Of a stretch of 64,000 nt of DNA, positions 21,959-30,074 are shown one piece after another. Position 1 is the first letter of the stretch, and every line of letters starts with the position of its first letter. Source of the DNA: Acidipropionibacterium timonense. Lineage in GTDB: Bacteria > Actinomycetota > Actinomycetes > Propionibacteriales > Propionibacteriaceae. The notes below the pieces were generated by a model. That model was not told the DNA's origin. It saw only the letters and a list, made by a program, of their open reading frames with translations, and ran no database searches. The position numbers and the translations under genes are program-made. The DNA is taken from contig NZ_LR027558.1 of NCBI RefSeq assembly GCF_900605005.1, positions 1,013,408-1,077,407 on the forward strand. The letters are read 5' to 3'.

Positions 21959-22838
21959 CCGGACGACCTGCCGCTCGATGGCGACGTCGACCGGAAGGTG
22001 GTCGATGGGGTCTCCGTCGGCGTAGACGAGAATCTCGGGGGACCCTCCGATGTGCACCGCCGACACCCGCGAGTGGTGCAGCCACGACGGACGAGTGTGG
22101 TGCCCGCTCACCATGGCCAGGAGGAACCCGACGTAGGGGATCCGCGAGGGCGGGGCCTCGACGACGAGGTCGAGCAGTCCGTCCTCGATGCTGGCATCGG
22201 GCACGAGGACGACGCCGCCGCCGTAGCGACCGGTCTGGCACACCTGGACGCTGAGCGGGGTGGATGGCACCGGGCCGTCGCCGGTGTCCAGGCTGAGGTG
22301 GAGCGGGCGGACGGCGAGGATCGCGCGCAGGGCTCCCCAGATGTACACCGGTCCGCGCTTGAACCGGGAGCGGTTGGCGTACTCGTTGGCCATGGCCTCG
22401 AATCCGAGGCTGGCGACGCCGAGGAAGGGTTTGCCGTTGACGTACCCCAGATCGACACGCCGCTCCCTCGCGGTGCCGAGGTGTCGGGCCGCCTCGACCG
22501 GGTCGAGGGGAAGTCCGAGGGTCCGGACGTAGTCGTTGCCGCGGCCTGCGGGCAGGGGGGGCGAAGAGGGCTCCGCCACGCATCGTCCCGGCGGCGATCC
22601 GACCGTGCAGGCCGTCTCCGCCGAGGGAGACGACGACGTCGTCCGGGCCGCACGCCGCGGCGGCCTCCTCGGCCGCGTCGATGTCGGGGCTGACGTAGAC
22701 CTCGGGCTCGAGGCCGTGGGTCCGCAGTGCCTCGACGACCCCCTCGCAGGCTGCCAGGGCGCGCCCGGCGCCGGCTGTCGGATTGACGACGAGCAGCCAG
22801 CGTCCGGTGGGCAGGGTGGGGTCGTCGGTCAGGTGCAC
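21947..22838 (-). pseudogene. Diacylglycerol/lipid kinase (YegS/DagK family), frameshifted
   Basis: Two overlapping frames together make one DAGK-type lipid kinase of about 297 residues. The N-terminal part, from a GTG at 22838, contains LLVVNPTAGAGRA and VVSLGGDGLHG, then ends wrongly after GGALFAPP. The rest resumes one frame over as LPAGRGNDYVRTLGLPLDP and runs to the stop at 21947. The break is in a run of seven G (22555-22561, C on the coding strand); six would restore FAPLPAGRGNDY. This is either a true or phase-variable frameshift or a homopolymer sequencing error. The GTG start has TAGGGT 6 bp upstream (leaderless). It would phosphorylate diacylglycerol or a related lipid at the membrane. 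It lies downstream of sigB. Confidence 0.85.
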
Positions 22839-22930
22839 GGCAGCACCCTAGTGGCCCGGCGGTGTGAGTTCGACTCGCGCCTGCAGGTCACGGTCCGGGT
22901 GACCGGGGAGAGTGCCGGGGTCAGTTCGGC

Positions 22931-23905
22931 TCAGGCAGCCATCGCCGCGTCGTTGGCCTGACGCATGGTGGCCAGGGCGGCCCGCTCGATCTGGCGGACC
23001 CGCTCGGCGGTGATGCCCCACACCTTGCCGATGTCGGCGAGCTTGGCCTGACGGCCGTCGATGAGTCCGTAGCGCCGACGCACGACGTCGGCCGAGCGCT
23101 CGTCGAGGTCGTCGAGGAGTCCGTCGAGCCGGCCGCGGTCCTCGGCGTCCAGGACGATGTCGTCGGGCCCGGGTGCCGTCTCACGGGCGATGAGGTCGCC
23201 CAGGCTGGTGTCGCCGTCGTCCTCGACCGGGGCGTCGAGGCTCACGTGGTCGCGCCCGAACCGCAGCAGCTCGACGACCTTCTCCTCCTCGATGCCGAGC
23301 TCCTCGGCGATCTCGAAGGTCTCGGGCTCGCGTCCGAGCTGACGTTCGAGGTTGCGTCGGGCGGCCGAGACCTGGTTGACCTGCTCGGCGACGTGGACGG
23401 GCAGGCGCACGATCCGTCCCTGCTGGGCGATGCCGCGGCTGATGGCCTGGCGCACCCACCAGGTGGCGTAGGTGGAGAACTTGAACCCCTTGGTGTAGTC
23501 GAACTTCTCGACGGCCCGGATGAGACCGGTGTTGCCCTCCTGGACCAGATCGAGCAGCGGCATCCGCGAACGACCGTACTTGCGGGCCACCGAGACGACG
23601 AGACGGAGGTTGGCGCGCACGAAGTGGGCCATGGCCTCGTCCCCGTCGCGAGCGATGTCCTCGAGTTCCTCGGCGCTGGCCGCCACCTCGGTCGTCACGG
23701 TTCCGTCGAGAATGGCCCGGGCGTAGACGCCGGCCTCGATGCGGCGCGCCAGGGCGACCTCGTCCGCGGCATTGAGCAGGGGGGTACGGGCGATGGCCTC
23801 CAGATACAGGCCCACGGCATCCTTGCCGTCGATGCCCTCGGTGCTGCGGACGCGAGCCTTGGTGTCCATGAGTTCCGCCTTCCAGCCGGTTGAGTACGCA
23901 TCCAT
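22931..23905 (-). CDS. sigB: RNA polymerase sigma factor SigB-like (group 2 sigma-70)
   Basis: A 324-residue RpoD-type sigma factor without region 1.1. Region 1.2/2.1 begins KDAVGLYLEAIARTPLLNAADE; region 2.3-2.4 has [22 protein letters not shown]; region 4.2 has the helix-turn-helix VWGITAERVRQIERAAL. It is divergently arranged with sigA (24156), as a pair of principal and alternative sigma factors; both occur close together in mycobacteria and corynebacteria. Two start codons are plausible: ATG 23905 (used) and ATG 23869, which has a better Shine-Dalgarno sequence (GGAAGG). By analogy it serves stationary-phase or stress transcription. Confidence 0.93.
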   Translation of the reverse strand: MDAYSTGWKAELMDTKARVRSTEGIDGKDAVGLYLEAIARTPLLNAADEVALARRIEAGVYARAILDGTVTTEVAASAEELEDIARDGDEAMAHFVRANLRLVVSVARKYGRSRMPLLDLVQEGNTGLIRAVEKFDYTKGFKFSTYATWWVRQAISRGIAQQGRIVRLPVHVAEQVNQVSAARRNLERQLGREPETFEIAEELGIEEEKVVELLRFGRDHVSLDAPVEDDGDTSLGDLIARETAPGPDDIVLDAEDRGRLDGLLDDLDERSADVVRRRYGLIDGRQAKLADIGKVWGITAERVRQIERAALATMRQANDAAMAA

Positions 23906-24155
23906 GACAACGCCTCGAGCACCCCGCCGTCATCCCCTGACGAGGCATCGGGGTCCCAGGTATCGCCCTCAGCACAAGGATCAGACCACGGTCGTACCCG
24001 GGTCCTCGTCGGCTATGACCGACGCCGTGGCTTGCGCCGGAGGGGACCCGGTTTGGCCTCCGGGGCTTGCGGTGTCACAATGGTCTGCGCGACACTTGAC
24101 GCCTCCCGGGTGTTCTGTGTCCTGAACAGGTTCGTCCGCCTTCGAGAGGATCCCC

Positions 24156-25589
24156 GTGCCGTCTCGTTCCACGTCCAGCACCAGCAAGCCCGCTGCCGAC
24201 GAGGAGGCGAAAGCCACCAATCCCACGAAGTCGAGTTCCGCCCGCACCTCCACGACGTCGAGGACGACCCGGGCCAGGAAGACCAAGGAGCCGAGCGCAT
24301 CGACCGCCGCCGCGGCCGAGGGGTCGGCCGCCGAGGAGAAGGCCGCTGCCGCCAAGAGCCCGGCCAGGAAGAGGACGACCCGCAAGAAGTCGACCTCGAC
24401 GCGCGGCACCGCTCGCTCCAAGGCATCGTCGACGACGTCCCCGACCATCGCCGAGGCGGCGTCCGGTCAGGTCGACGTCGAGGTCTCCCGGGACGGCGAC
24501 GACGTCGTCCTCACCGTGGGAGGCAAGAAGCGCACCCTCGACGAGGTCGACGACAAGGACTACGACCCGACCGAGGCCGCCAAGGACGAGGCCGAGATCA
24601 ACAAGGAGACCCAGGGGTTCTCCCTCAACGACAACGACGACACCGACGAGCCCGAGCAGCAGGTCATGGTGGCCGGGGCCACCGCCGACCCGGTCAAGGA
24701 CTACCTCAAGCAGATCGGCAAGGTGGCCCTGCTCAACGCGGCCCAGGAGGTCGACCTGGCCAAGCGCATCGAGGCCGGGCTCTTCGCCGGTGAACAGCTG
24801 GCCGACCCCGAGGTCGACGTCCCCGACGCCGACCGTGAGGACTACGAGTGGATCGCCGAGGACGGTCGCAACGCCAAGAATCACCTGCTCGAGGCCAACC
24901 TGCGCCTCGTCGTGTCCCTGGCCAAGCGCTACACCGGCCGCGGCATGCTCTTCCTCGACCTCATCCAGGAGGGCAACCTCGGCCTCATCCGCGCCGTCGA
25001 GAAGTTCGACTACACCAAGGGCTACAAGTTCTCGACCTACGCGACGTGGTGGATCAAGCAGGCCATCACCCGCGCCATGGCCGACCAGGCCCGGACCATC
25101 CGCATCCCGGTGCACATGGTCGAGGTCATCAACAAGCTGGCCCGCGTCCAACGTCAGATGCTCCAGGACCTCGGTCGCGAACCCACCCCCGAGGAGCTCG
25201 CCAAGGAACTCGACATGACCCCCGAGAAGGTCGTCGAGGTCCAGAAGTACGGGCGTGAACCGATCAGCCTGCACACCCCGCTGGGTGAGGACGGGGACAG
25301 CGAGTTCGGCGACCTCATCGAGGACTCGGAGGCCATCGTGCCGGCCGACGCGGTGAACTTCACCCTCCTCCAGGAGCAGTTGCACGACGTCCTCGACACC
25401 CTGTCGGAGCGCGAGGCCGGGGTCGTGAGCATGCGCTTCGGCCTCACCGACGGCCAGCCGAAGACCCTCGACGAGATCGGCAAGGTCTACGGCGTCACCC
25501 GGGAGCGGATCCGTCAGATCGAGTCGAAGACGATGAGCAAGCTGCGTCACCCGTCACGCTCCCAGGTGCTGCGAGACTACCTCGACTGA
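24156..25589 (+). CDS. sigA: Principal RNA polymerase sigma factor SigA (RpoD)
   Basis: Housekeeping sigma factor. The first 170 residues are a Ser/Thr/Lys/Ala-rich low-complexity extension typical of actinobacterial SigA. Region 1.2 begins [21 protein letters not shown], split at about residue 175. Region 2.4 has [20 protein letters not shown], and region 4.2 has [20 protein letters not shown]. The 477-residue product starts with GTG at 24156, 5 bp after GAGAGGA. The terminal codons (LRDYLD, stop) recur as a direct repeat at 26994-27020, bracketing the next two genes. That suggests this 3' end was rebuilt by integration of a foreign element. Confidence 0.97.
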   Translation: MPSRSTSSTSKPAADEEAKATNPTKSSSARTSTTSRTTRARKTKEPSASTAAAAEGSAAEEKAAAAKSPARKRTTRKKSTSTRGTARSKASSTTSPTIAEAASGQVDVEVSRDGDDVVLTVGGKKRTLDEVDDKDYDPTEAAKDEAEINKETQGFSLNDNDDTDEPEQQVMVAGATADPVKDYLKQIGKVALLNAAQEVDLAKRIEAGLFAGEQLADPEVDVPDADREDYEWIAEDGRNAKNHLLEANLRLVVSLAKRYTGRGMLFLDLIQEGNLGLIRAVEKFDYTKGYKFSTYATWWIKQAITRAMADQARTIRIPVHMVEVINKLARVQRQMLQDLGREPTPEELAKELDMTPEKVVEVQKYGREPISLHTPLGEDGDSEFGDLIEDSEAIVPADAVNFTLLQEQLHDVLDTLSEREAGVVSMRFGLTDGQPKTLDEIGKVYGVTRERIRQIESKTMSKLRHPSRSQVLRDYLD

Positions 25590-25593
25590 TCGG
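25567..25593 (+). repeat. Left direct repeat (putative att site) in the sigA 3' end
   Basis: Covers the last six sigA codons, the stop codon and four following bases. It shares 24 of 27 bases with 26994-27020, in identical runs TGCTGCG, GAC, ACCTCGACTGA and CGG. Similarity ends abruptly on both sides. Confidence 0.7.
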
Positions 25594-25609
25594 CCTCCCG
25601 TCATCGACA

Positions 25610-25720
25610 AGGAATTGTGAACGTGATTCCTCACTGTCTCCATCTGCCGGCGGCAGCGACATGGTGTCCCGCGCGTGTTAATCTAGGCACGTATGTCTTT
25701 GTGTGGTCATGTGGGAGGTG
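25610..25720 (+). promoter_or_regulatory. Probable promoter and operator of the Panacea-GNAT cassette
   Basis: TAATCT (25679-25684) is a good -10; its -35 is poor. It is flanked by CGTG/CACG arms. Further upstream an inverted repeat AGGAAT/ATTCCT (25610-25631, 10-base loop) could be an operator or the sigA terminator. The Shine-Dalgarno sequence GGGAGGTG (25713-25720) fixes the start at 25727. Confidence 0.4.
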
Positions 25721-25726
25721 GACGTC

Positions 25727-26320
25727 ATGACAAGCGTTTTCGATATCGCGGCAGAGTTCATCGACCGCAGTGGCGGTGTGATTGAGACTGTCAAGCTGCA
25801 GAAGCTCTGCTTCTACGCTTTCGGCTGGTACGCCCACCTGACCGGTGAGCCGCTGTTCGGTGAGACTTTCTACGCCATGGAGTACGGGCCCGTCGTGGGG
25901 GAGCTGCTGAGCGCACATGCCAAGCAGAGGACCGTGGGCGCCCGGATGATCCAGGATCAACGCGAGGCTCGTCAGGATGAGCGCGAGGAGTTGGACCCTT
26001 ACAAGAAGGCCGTGCTCGATGCTGTCTGGGCTGTCTACGGTGACAAGGACCGCTGGAAGCTCGTTGACCTGACGCACGAAGAGTCCGTGTGGTGCGAGGC
26101 TTGGGATTCGCGTCGTCCGGGCACCAAGCGCGGTGACCTGGCTCGTGAAGACGTGATCGCGTACTTCCTCGACCGTCAGCCCAGGTCGAGCGAGCAACTG
26201 GATCTCCCGCCGGCGATGATCTCCCGAGCATCGGCCGATGAGTTGACCGCGATTGAGGCGGAGGCCGAGGTGCATCGTCCGTTCGTGGATGCGGTGCGCG
26301 CGTTCCGCTACGCCTCGTGA
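25727..26320 (+). CDS. Panacea-domain (DUF4065, SocA-like) putative antitoxin
   Basis: A 197-residue soluble protein. Residues about 20-60 (VKLQKLCFYAFGWYAHLTGE, then FYAMEYGPVVGEL) are the hallmark of the Panacea/SocA domain, known from phage and prophage genes, the Caulobacter antitoxin SocA and the PanAT toxin-antitoxin systems, where one domain neutralises many unrelated toxins. The rest is helical and charged, with no DNA-binding motif I can recognise. It uses more A/T-rich codons than its neighbours. The ATG at 25727 follows GGGAGGTG; the upstream in-frame ATG at 25703 lacks a ribosome site. Its stop overlaps the next gene start as GTGA, the usual coupling of antitoxin then toxin. Confidence 0.8.
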   Translation: MTSVFDIAAEFIDRSGGVIETVKLQKLCFYAFGWYAHLTGEPLFGETFYAMEYGPVVGELLSAHAKQRTVGARMIQDQREARQDEREELDPYKKAVLDAVWAVYGDKDRWKLVDLTHEESVWCEAWDSRRPGTKRGDLAREDVIAYFLDRQPRSSEQLDLPPAMISRASADELTAIEAEAEVHRPFVDAVRAFRYAS

Positions 26321-26904
26321 CCGAGCAGCTCGCCGCTTTCCTGGCGAATGCCGGGCTACAGCTCCGCAAGATGGACGAAGACCACTACGTGGACTTCTTC
26401 GATTGCGGCCGCGACGAGAAGATGGACAAGTGGTTCAGCCAGACCGCGCTCAAGTGGCAGCAAGAGGACATGTGCGCGGTGTGGGTGCTGTCCCCGGCTG
26501 ACCGCCCGACCGATGCTCTCGGCTTCTTCACCCTCAGCGCGCACCAGATCGTGCCCAGCAACGTGGCGAAGGGCGACAAGGCGGCGGAGCCGTCCAACAA
26601 GGGGTGGGTGAACGGTCTCCTGCAGCCGTTCCCGGCCCAGCTCCTCGGCAAGTTCGCCCTCCACGCGGACGAGCAGGGCAAGGGGCTGGGTCAGGTCTTG
26701 ATGACGTGCGTCTACGCCAAGCACGTGGAGGCGGCTGACGCGGCCGGGGCCAAGTTCCTCGTGGTGGACGTTCGAGAAGACGATCTGGTGGCCTATTACC
26801 GAGACCGCTTCAAGTTCGTGCGCTCAGGCCTGGTTGGCGACATGGCACAGATGTACCGGCCCACGTCGGTGATCCGGAAGGAGTTGGCTGCCATCCTGGC
26901 CTGA
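26317..26904 (+). CDS. TacT/AtaT-type GNAT acetyltransferase, putative toxin
   Basis: A 195-residue GNAT-fold protein with the layout of tRNA-acetylating toxins. Near the N-terminus FDCGRDEKMDKWFSQTAL corresponds to the F-x-C/S-G...LDxWL segment of TacT. LGFFTLSAHQI is the beta-strand equivalent of the family GFYSLA motif. The acetyl-CoA loop is DEQGKGLGQVLM, and the conserved tyrosine lies in LVAYYRDRFKF. Such toxins acetylate aminoacyl-tRNAs and stop translation; the usual partner is a ribbon-helix-helix antitoxin. Here the partner is a Panacea protein overlapping by 4 bp. A C-terminal extension of about 25 residues is unusual. Toxicity is inferred. Confidence 0.78.
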   Translation: MTEQLAAFLANAGLQLRKMDEDHYVDFFDCGRDEKMDKWFSQTALKWQQEDMCAVWVLSPADRPTDALGFFTLSAHQIVPSNVAKGDKAAEPSNKGWVNGLLQPFPAQLLGKFALHADEQGKGLGQVLMTCVYAKHVEAADAAGAKFLVVDVREDDLVAYYRDRFKFVRSGLVGDMAQMYRPTSVIRKELAAILA

Positions 26905-26993
26905 ACCGGGAGTCACCTTCCACCGTATTGATGGCCGAGTGCTACCTCATGGGTTCGCCTGTTCGGTGGCGTTGCACCATGCACAGCCGGTCC

Positions 26994-27020
26994 TGCTGCG
27001 TGACCACCTCGACTGACCGG
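26994..27020 (+). repeat. Right direct repeat (putative att site), remnant of a sigA 3' end
   Basis: Reads as the codons LLRDHLD-stop, versus VLRDYLD-stop in sigA. It differs at three of 27 bases. It lies in the 168-bp gap between the GNAT toxin and the next gene, where no gene would otherwise place it. Confidence 0.7.
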
Positions 27021-27072
27021 AGAACCGGTCCGATCGGCCTTGTCGGCCCCGTCCGGCCGCTAGGCTCTGGAC

Positions 27073-27612
27073 ATGGACACCGCGAGCAGTGCTGCCGGGC
27101 AGGGTCCCGGACGATATGTGGTACGCAGGGCGACCGATGCGGACATCCCCGATGCTGCGTCGGTCCAGGCGGCGTGCCTGCGTGAGATCGGCCACGGGGT
27201 CATCCCCGAGGACGTCCTGGCCGACCTCACCGGGCCCGACACCGTCGCCTCGACGATCGACCAGTGGAGAGGACTCGCCGACGCCGGCGCGGACCTGTGG
27301 GTGCTCGCCCAGCAGTCCGACGGCAAGGTCGTCGGGGTCGCCATGGCTCAACGCAGCCAGGGCACGGACGCCCCGACCCCGCTCGAGCTGGCCACCATCC
27401 ACGTCCTGCCCGGGGCGCGGACGGAGGGAGCGGCGGACCACCTGCTGAGGTCGGCGATCGATGACGAACCGGCCTTCCTCTGGGTCATCAGCGGCAACGA
27501 CCGCGCGGTGAAGTTCTTCGAGAACAACGGCTTCCGGCTCGACGAGTCCGAGGGGTCCCGGGACGACTCCCTCGGCGGGATCCCGCTGCAACGCATGGTG
27601 CGCGGGATCTGA
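27073..27612 (+). CDS. GNAT-family N-acetyltransferase (chromosomal)
   Basis: A 179-residue single GNAT domain: N-terminal RRATDADIPDAASVQAACLRE, central LWVLAQQSDGKVVGVAM, acetyl-CoA region LELATIHVLPGARTEGAADH and C-terminal NDRAVKFFENNGFRLDE, which is the typical beta6-7 motif. The substrate is unknown. It is unlike the TacT-type protein next door and has normal high-GC codon use, so it belongs to the chromosomal backbone rather than the island. TAGGCT (27061-27066) lies 6 bp before the ATG, giving a leaderless transcript. It is convergent with the small gene at 27618, with only 5 bp between. Confidence 0.8.
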   Translation: MDTASSAAGQGPGRYVVRRATDADIPDAASVQAACLREIGHGVIPEDVLADLTGPDTVASTIDQWRGLADAGADLWVLAQQSDGKVVGVAMAQRSQGTDAPTPLELATIHVLPGARTEGAADHLLRSAIDDEPAFLWVISGNDRAVKFFENNGFRLDESEGSRDDSLGGIPLQRMVRGI

Positions 27613-27617
27613 GCCCC

Positions 27618-27815
27618 TCAGGAGATCCGGGCCGTCTCGTCCTGGATGCGCAGGGCGACCTGCTTGAGCCGGTCCTCGTGGGCGCGCGCGTGGTGGGCGC
27701 AGAAGAGCAGCTCCCCACCGTTGTGCAGGGTGACGCGGTAGTAGGCCTGTGCTCCGCAGCGGTCGCAGCGATCCGCGGCGGTGAGCTCGCGGTCCTCGAT
27801 CATCATGGTCTCCAT
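27618..27815 (-). CDS. Small zinc-ribbon-like protein (DUF7455 type)
   Basis: A 65-residue protein with paired metal ligands: DRCDRCGAQAYYRV and LLFCAHHARAHEDRL (CxxC and CxxH). This matches a small conserved actinobacterial family encoded beside type II topoisomerase subunit genes. Function is unknown; a zinc-dependent structural or nucleic-acid-binding role is likely. The ATG at 27815 follows GAGGAGGAAG. It is transcribed away from parE. Confidence 0.75.
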   Translation of the reverse strand: METMMIEDRELTAADRCDRCGAQAYYRVTLHNGGELLFCAHHARAHEDRLKQVALRIQDETARIS

Positions 27816-27930
27816 GGCTTCCTCCTCGATGCCGACGGTACAACGTCGCGCCGACCGTTTCTCTTCCCGGGCCGGAGGGCCGGCCGCGCAGGCCGATTCC
27901 CGGGGGAGTGGACCGTTAGACTGTGCCGCT

Positions 27931-30039
27931 GTGACGACGCATTCGACGACCCCCCAGGCGAGCCGGGACTACGGGGCCCGCAACATCCTCGTCCTGGAGG
28001 GGCTCGAGGCGGTGCGCAAGCGGCCCGCCATGTACATCGGGTCGACCGACACCCGCGGCCTCATGCACTGTCTGTGGGAGATCTTCGACAACGGCGTCGA
28101 CGAGGCCCTGGCCGGGTTCGGTCGTCGCATCGGCGTCACCCTGGAGGCTGACGGATCGATCCGCGTCGCCGACGAGGGCCGAGGCATCCCGGTCGACATC
28201 GAACCGCGTACCGGGCTGGCCGGCGTCGAGGTCGTCTACACCAAGCTCCACGCCGGCGGGAAGTTCGGCGGCGGAGCGTACAACGCCTCCGGTGGCCTCC
28301 ACGGGGTCGGCGCCTCGGTCGTCAACGCCCTGTCCTCGCGCCTGGACGTCGAGGTCGACCGCAAGGGAACGACCTGGGCCATGAGCTTCCGGCGCGGGGT
28401 GCCCGGCGTCTTCGACGGGGAGGGACCGGATGCTCCCTTCGAGCCCCGGTCCGGGGTGCGCAAGGTGGGGCGCGCCGAGCGCGGCACGACCGGGACCCGT
28501 GTACGGTACTGGCCCGATCGCCAGATCTTCCTTCCCGACGCCGCCCTGTCCTGGTCCAAGCTCGTCGACCGCGCCCGCCAGACGGCCTTCCTCGTCCCCG
28601 GGCTGACGATCGAGGTGACCGACCTGCGGGGCGTGCAGACCGACCCGGAGACGGGGGAGCGGCTCGACCAGGTGACCGAGACGATGCGCTTCGACGGCGG
28701 CATCTCCGAGTTCGCCGACTTCCTGGCCGGCGACGAGCCGCTCACCGAGGTGCTACGCCTGCAGGGCTCGGACTCCTTCACCGAGACCGTCCCCATGCTC
28801 GACGAGACTGGCCGGATGACCCCGACCGACGTCGACCGCGACCTCGAGGTCGACATCGCCTTGCGCTGGGGCACGGGCTACGAGACGACGGTGCGGTCCT
28901 TCGTCAACATCATCGCCACCCCCAAGGGTGGCACCCATGTCCAGGGGTTCGAACAGGGCCTGCTCCGGGCCTTCACGGCGTCCCTCGACGGCACCCGGCT
29001 GCTCAAGAACTCCGAGGAGATCGTCAAGGACGACGTCCTCGAGGGACTCACCGCCGTCGTCACCGTCCGGCTGGCCGAGCCGCAGTTCGAGGGCCAGACC
29101 AAGGAGGTCCTCGGCACCCCGCCGGTACGACGTCTGGTGAGCCGGATCGTCGAGACCGAACTGTCGGACTTCCTCACCTCGAGCAAGGCGGCCGTCAAGC
29201 CGGTCGCCCGGGCTCTCCTGGAGAAGGTCGTCAATGCCTCCCGCACCCGGGTGGCGGCCCGTGCGCACAAGGAGAACCAGCGGCGCAAGAATGCCCTCGA
29301 GTCGTCCCACCTGCCGCCCAAGCTCAAGGACTGCCGGTCCTCGGACCCCGACCTCACCGAGCTCTTCATCGTCGAGGGTGACTCGGCCCTGGGCACCGCC
29401 AACGTCGCCCGCGACTCGGAGTACCAGGCCCTGCTGCCGATCCGGGGCAAGATCCTCAACGTCCAGAAGGCCGATCTCGGCGCCATGCTCAAGAACGCCG
29501 AGTGCGCCTCCATCATCCAGGTAGTCGGCGCCGGGTCGGGCAAGTCCTTCGACCTCGACCAGGCCCGCTACGGCAAGGTCATCTTCATGGCCGACGCCGA
29601 CTCCGACGGGGCCCACATCCGCACCCTCCTGGCCACCCTCTTCTTCACCTACATGAGGCCGATGGTCGAGGCCGGCAGGGTCTACTCGGCCGTCCCCCCG
29701 CTGCACCGGTTCGAGCTCGTCAACCCCAAGCGGGGGATGGACAGGTACATCTACACGTACACCGACGCCGAGTACCAGCGCACCCTGGCCCAGCTCACCA
29801 AGAAGGGCGTCCGGTTCAAGGAGCCGCAGCGGTACAAGGGACTGGGCGAGATGGACGCCTCCCAGCTCAAGGAGACGACGATGGACCGCCGTCACCGGAT
29901 GCTGCGGCGGATCACGGTGGACGACGTCACCGAGGCCGAGCAGACCTTCGAGATGCTCATGGGGCACGACGTGGCTCCCCGCAAGGAGTTCCTCGTCCAG
30001 GGGGCGTACCGACTCGACAGCCAGCAGATCGACGCCTGA
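27931..30039 (+). CDS. parE: DNA topoisomerase IV subunit B (ParE)
   Basis: ATPase subunit of the chromosome-decatenating type II topoisomerase. The N-terminal GHKL domain has NILVLEGLEAVRKRPAMYIG and DEGRGIPV; the transducer has KGGTHVQGFE. The Toprim domain has LFIVEGDSALGTANVARDS and FMADADSDGAHIRTL; the C-terminus has RYKGLGEMDASQLKETTMD. EGDSALG instead of the EGDSAGG of GyrB is normal for actinobacterial ParE. Length is 702 residues from GTG 27931. The frame is open upstream to 27781, but homology and a TAGACT -10 (27917-27922) support the GTG. The partner parC lies 3.4 kb away on the opposite strand. Confidence 0.93.
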   Translation: MTTHSTTPQASRDYGARNILVLEGLEAVRKRPAMYIGSTDTRGLMHCLWEIFDNGVDEALAGFGRRIGVTLEADGSIRVADEGRGIPVDIEPRTGLAGVEVVYTKLHAGGKFGGGAYNASGGLHGVGASVVNALSSRLDVEVDRKGTTWAMSFRRGVPGVFDGEGPDAPFEPRSGVRKVGRAERGTTGTRVRYWPDRQIFLPDAALSWSKLVDRARQTAFLVPGLTIEVTDLRGVQTDPETGERLDQVTETMRFDGGISEFADFLAGDEPLTEVLRLQGSDSFTETVPMLDETGRMTPTDVDRDLEVDIALRWGTGYETTVRSFVNIIATPKGGTHVQGFEQGLLRAFTASLDGTRLLKNSEEIVKDDVLEGLTAVVTVRLAEPQFEGQTKEVLGTPPVRRLVSRIVETELSDFLTSSKAAVKPVARALLEKVVNASRTRVAARAHKENQRRKNALESSHLPPKLKDCRSSDPDLTELFIVEGDSALGTANVARDSEYQALLPIRGKILNVQKADLGAMLKNAECASIIQVVGAGSGKSFDLDQARYGKVIFMADADSDGAHIRTLLATLFFTYMRPMVEAGRVYSAVPPLHRFELVNPKRGMDRYIYTYTDAEYQRTLAQLTKKGVRFKEPQRYKGLGEMDASQLKETTMDRRHRMLRRITVDDVTEAEQTFEMLMGHDVAPRKEFLVQGAYRLDSQQIDA

Positions 30040-30074
30040 GACGAAACCTCGCCGGCATGGTCTAGGTTCAGCAC

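Larger units (their letters stand above)
25567..27020. mobile_element. Putative small integrated island carrying a Panacea-GNAT toxin-antitoxin pair
   Basis: A segment of about 1.4 kb bounded by 27-bp direct repeats of the sigA 3' end, containing only the two cassette genes. GC is visibly lower than in the flanks (about 57% in one sampled 60-base line of the first gene versus 65% in one of sigA). No integrase, transposase or terminal inverted repeats are seen. It would be a minimal remnant or a passenger mobilised in trans. Mobility is inferred from the repeats and composition only. Confidence 0.5.

Noticed and set aside
22886-22904. Hairpin GGTCAC/GTGACC between sigB and the lipid kinase
   Set aside because: Only six base pairs and no T-run; too weak to call a terminator.
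24063-24143. sigA promoter with TTGACG near 24096
   Set aside because: No acceptable -10 at 16-19 bp; cannot be supported.
26928-27185. Small open frame MMAECYLMGS after the GNAT toxin
   Set aside because: No ribosome site, Cys/Arg-rich nonsense composition, and it crosses the right repeat and the next gene.
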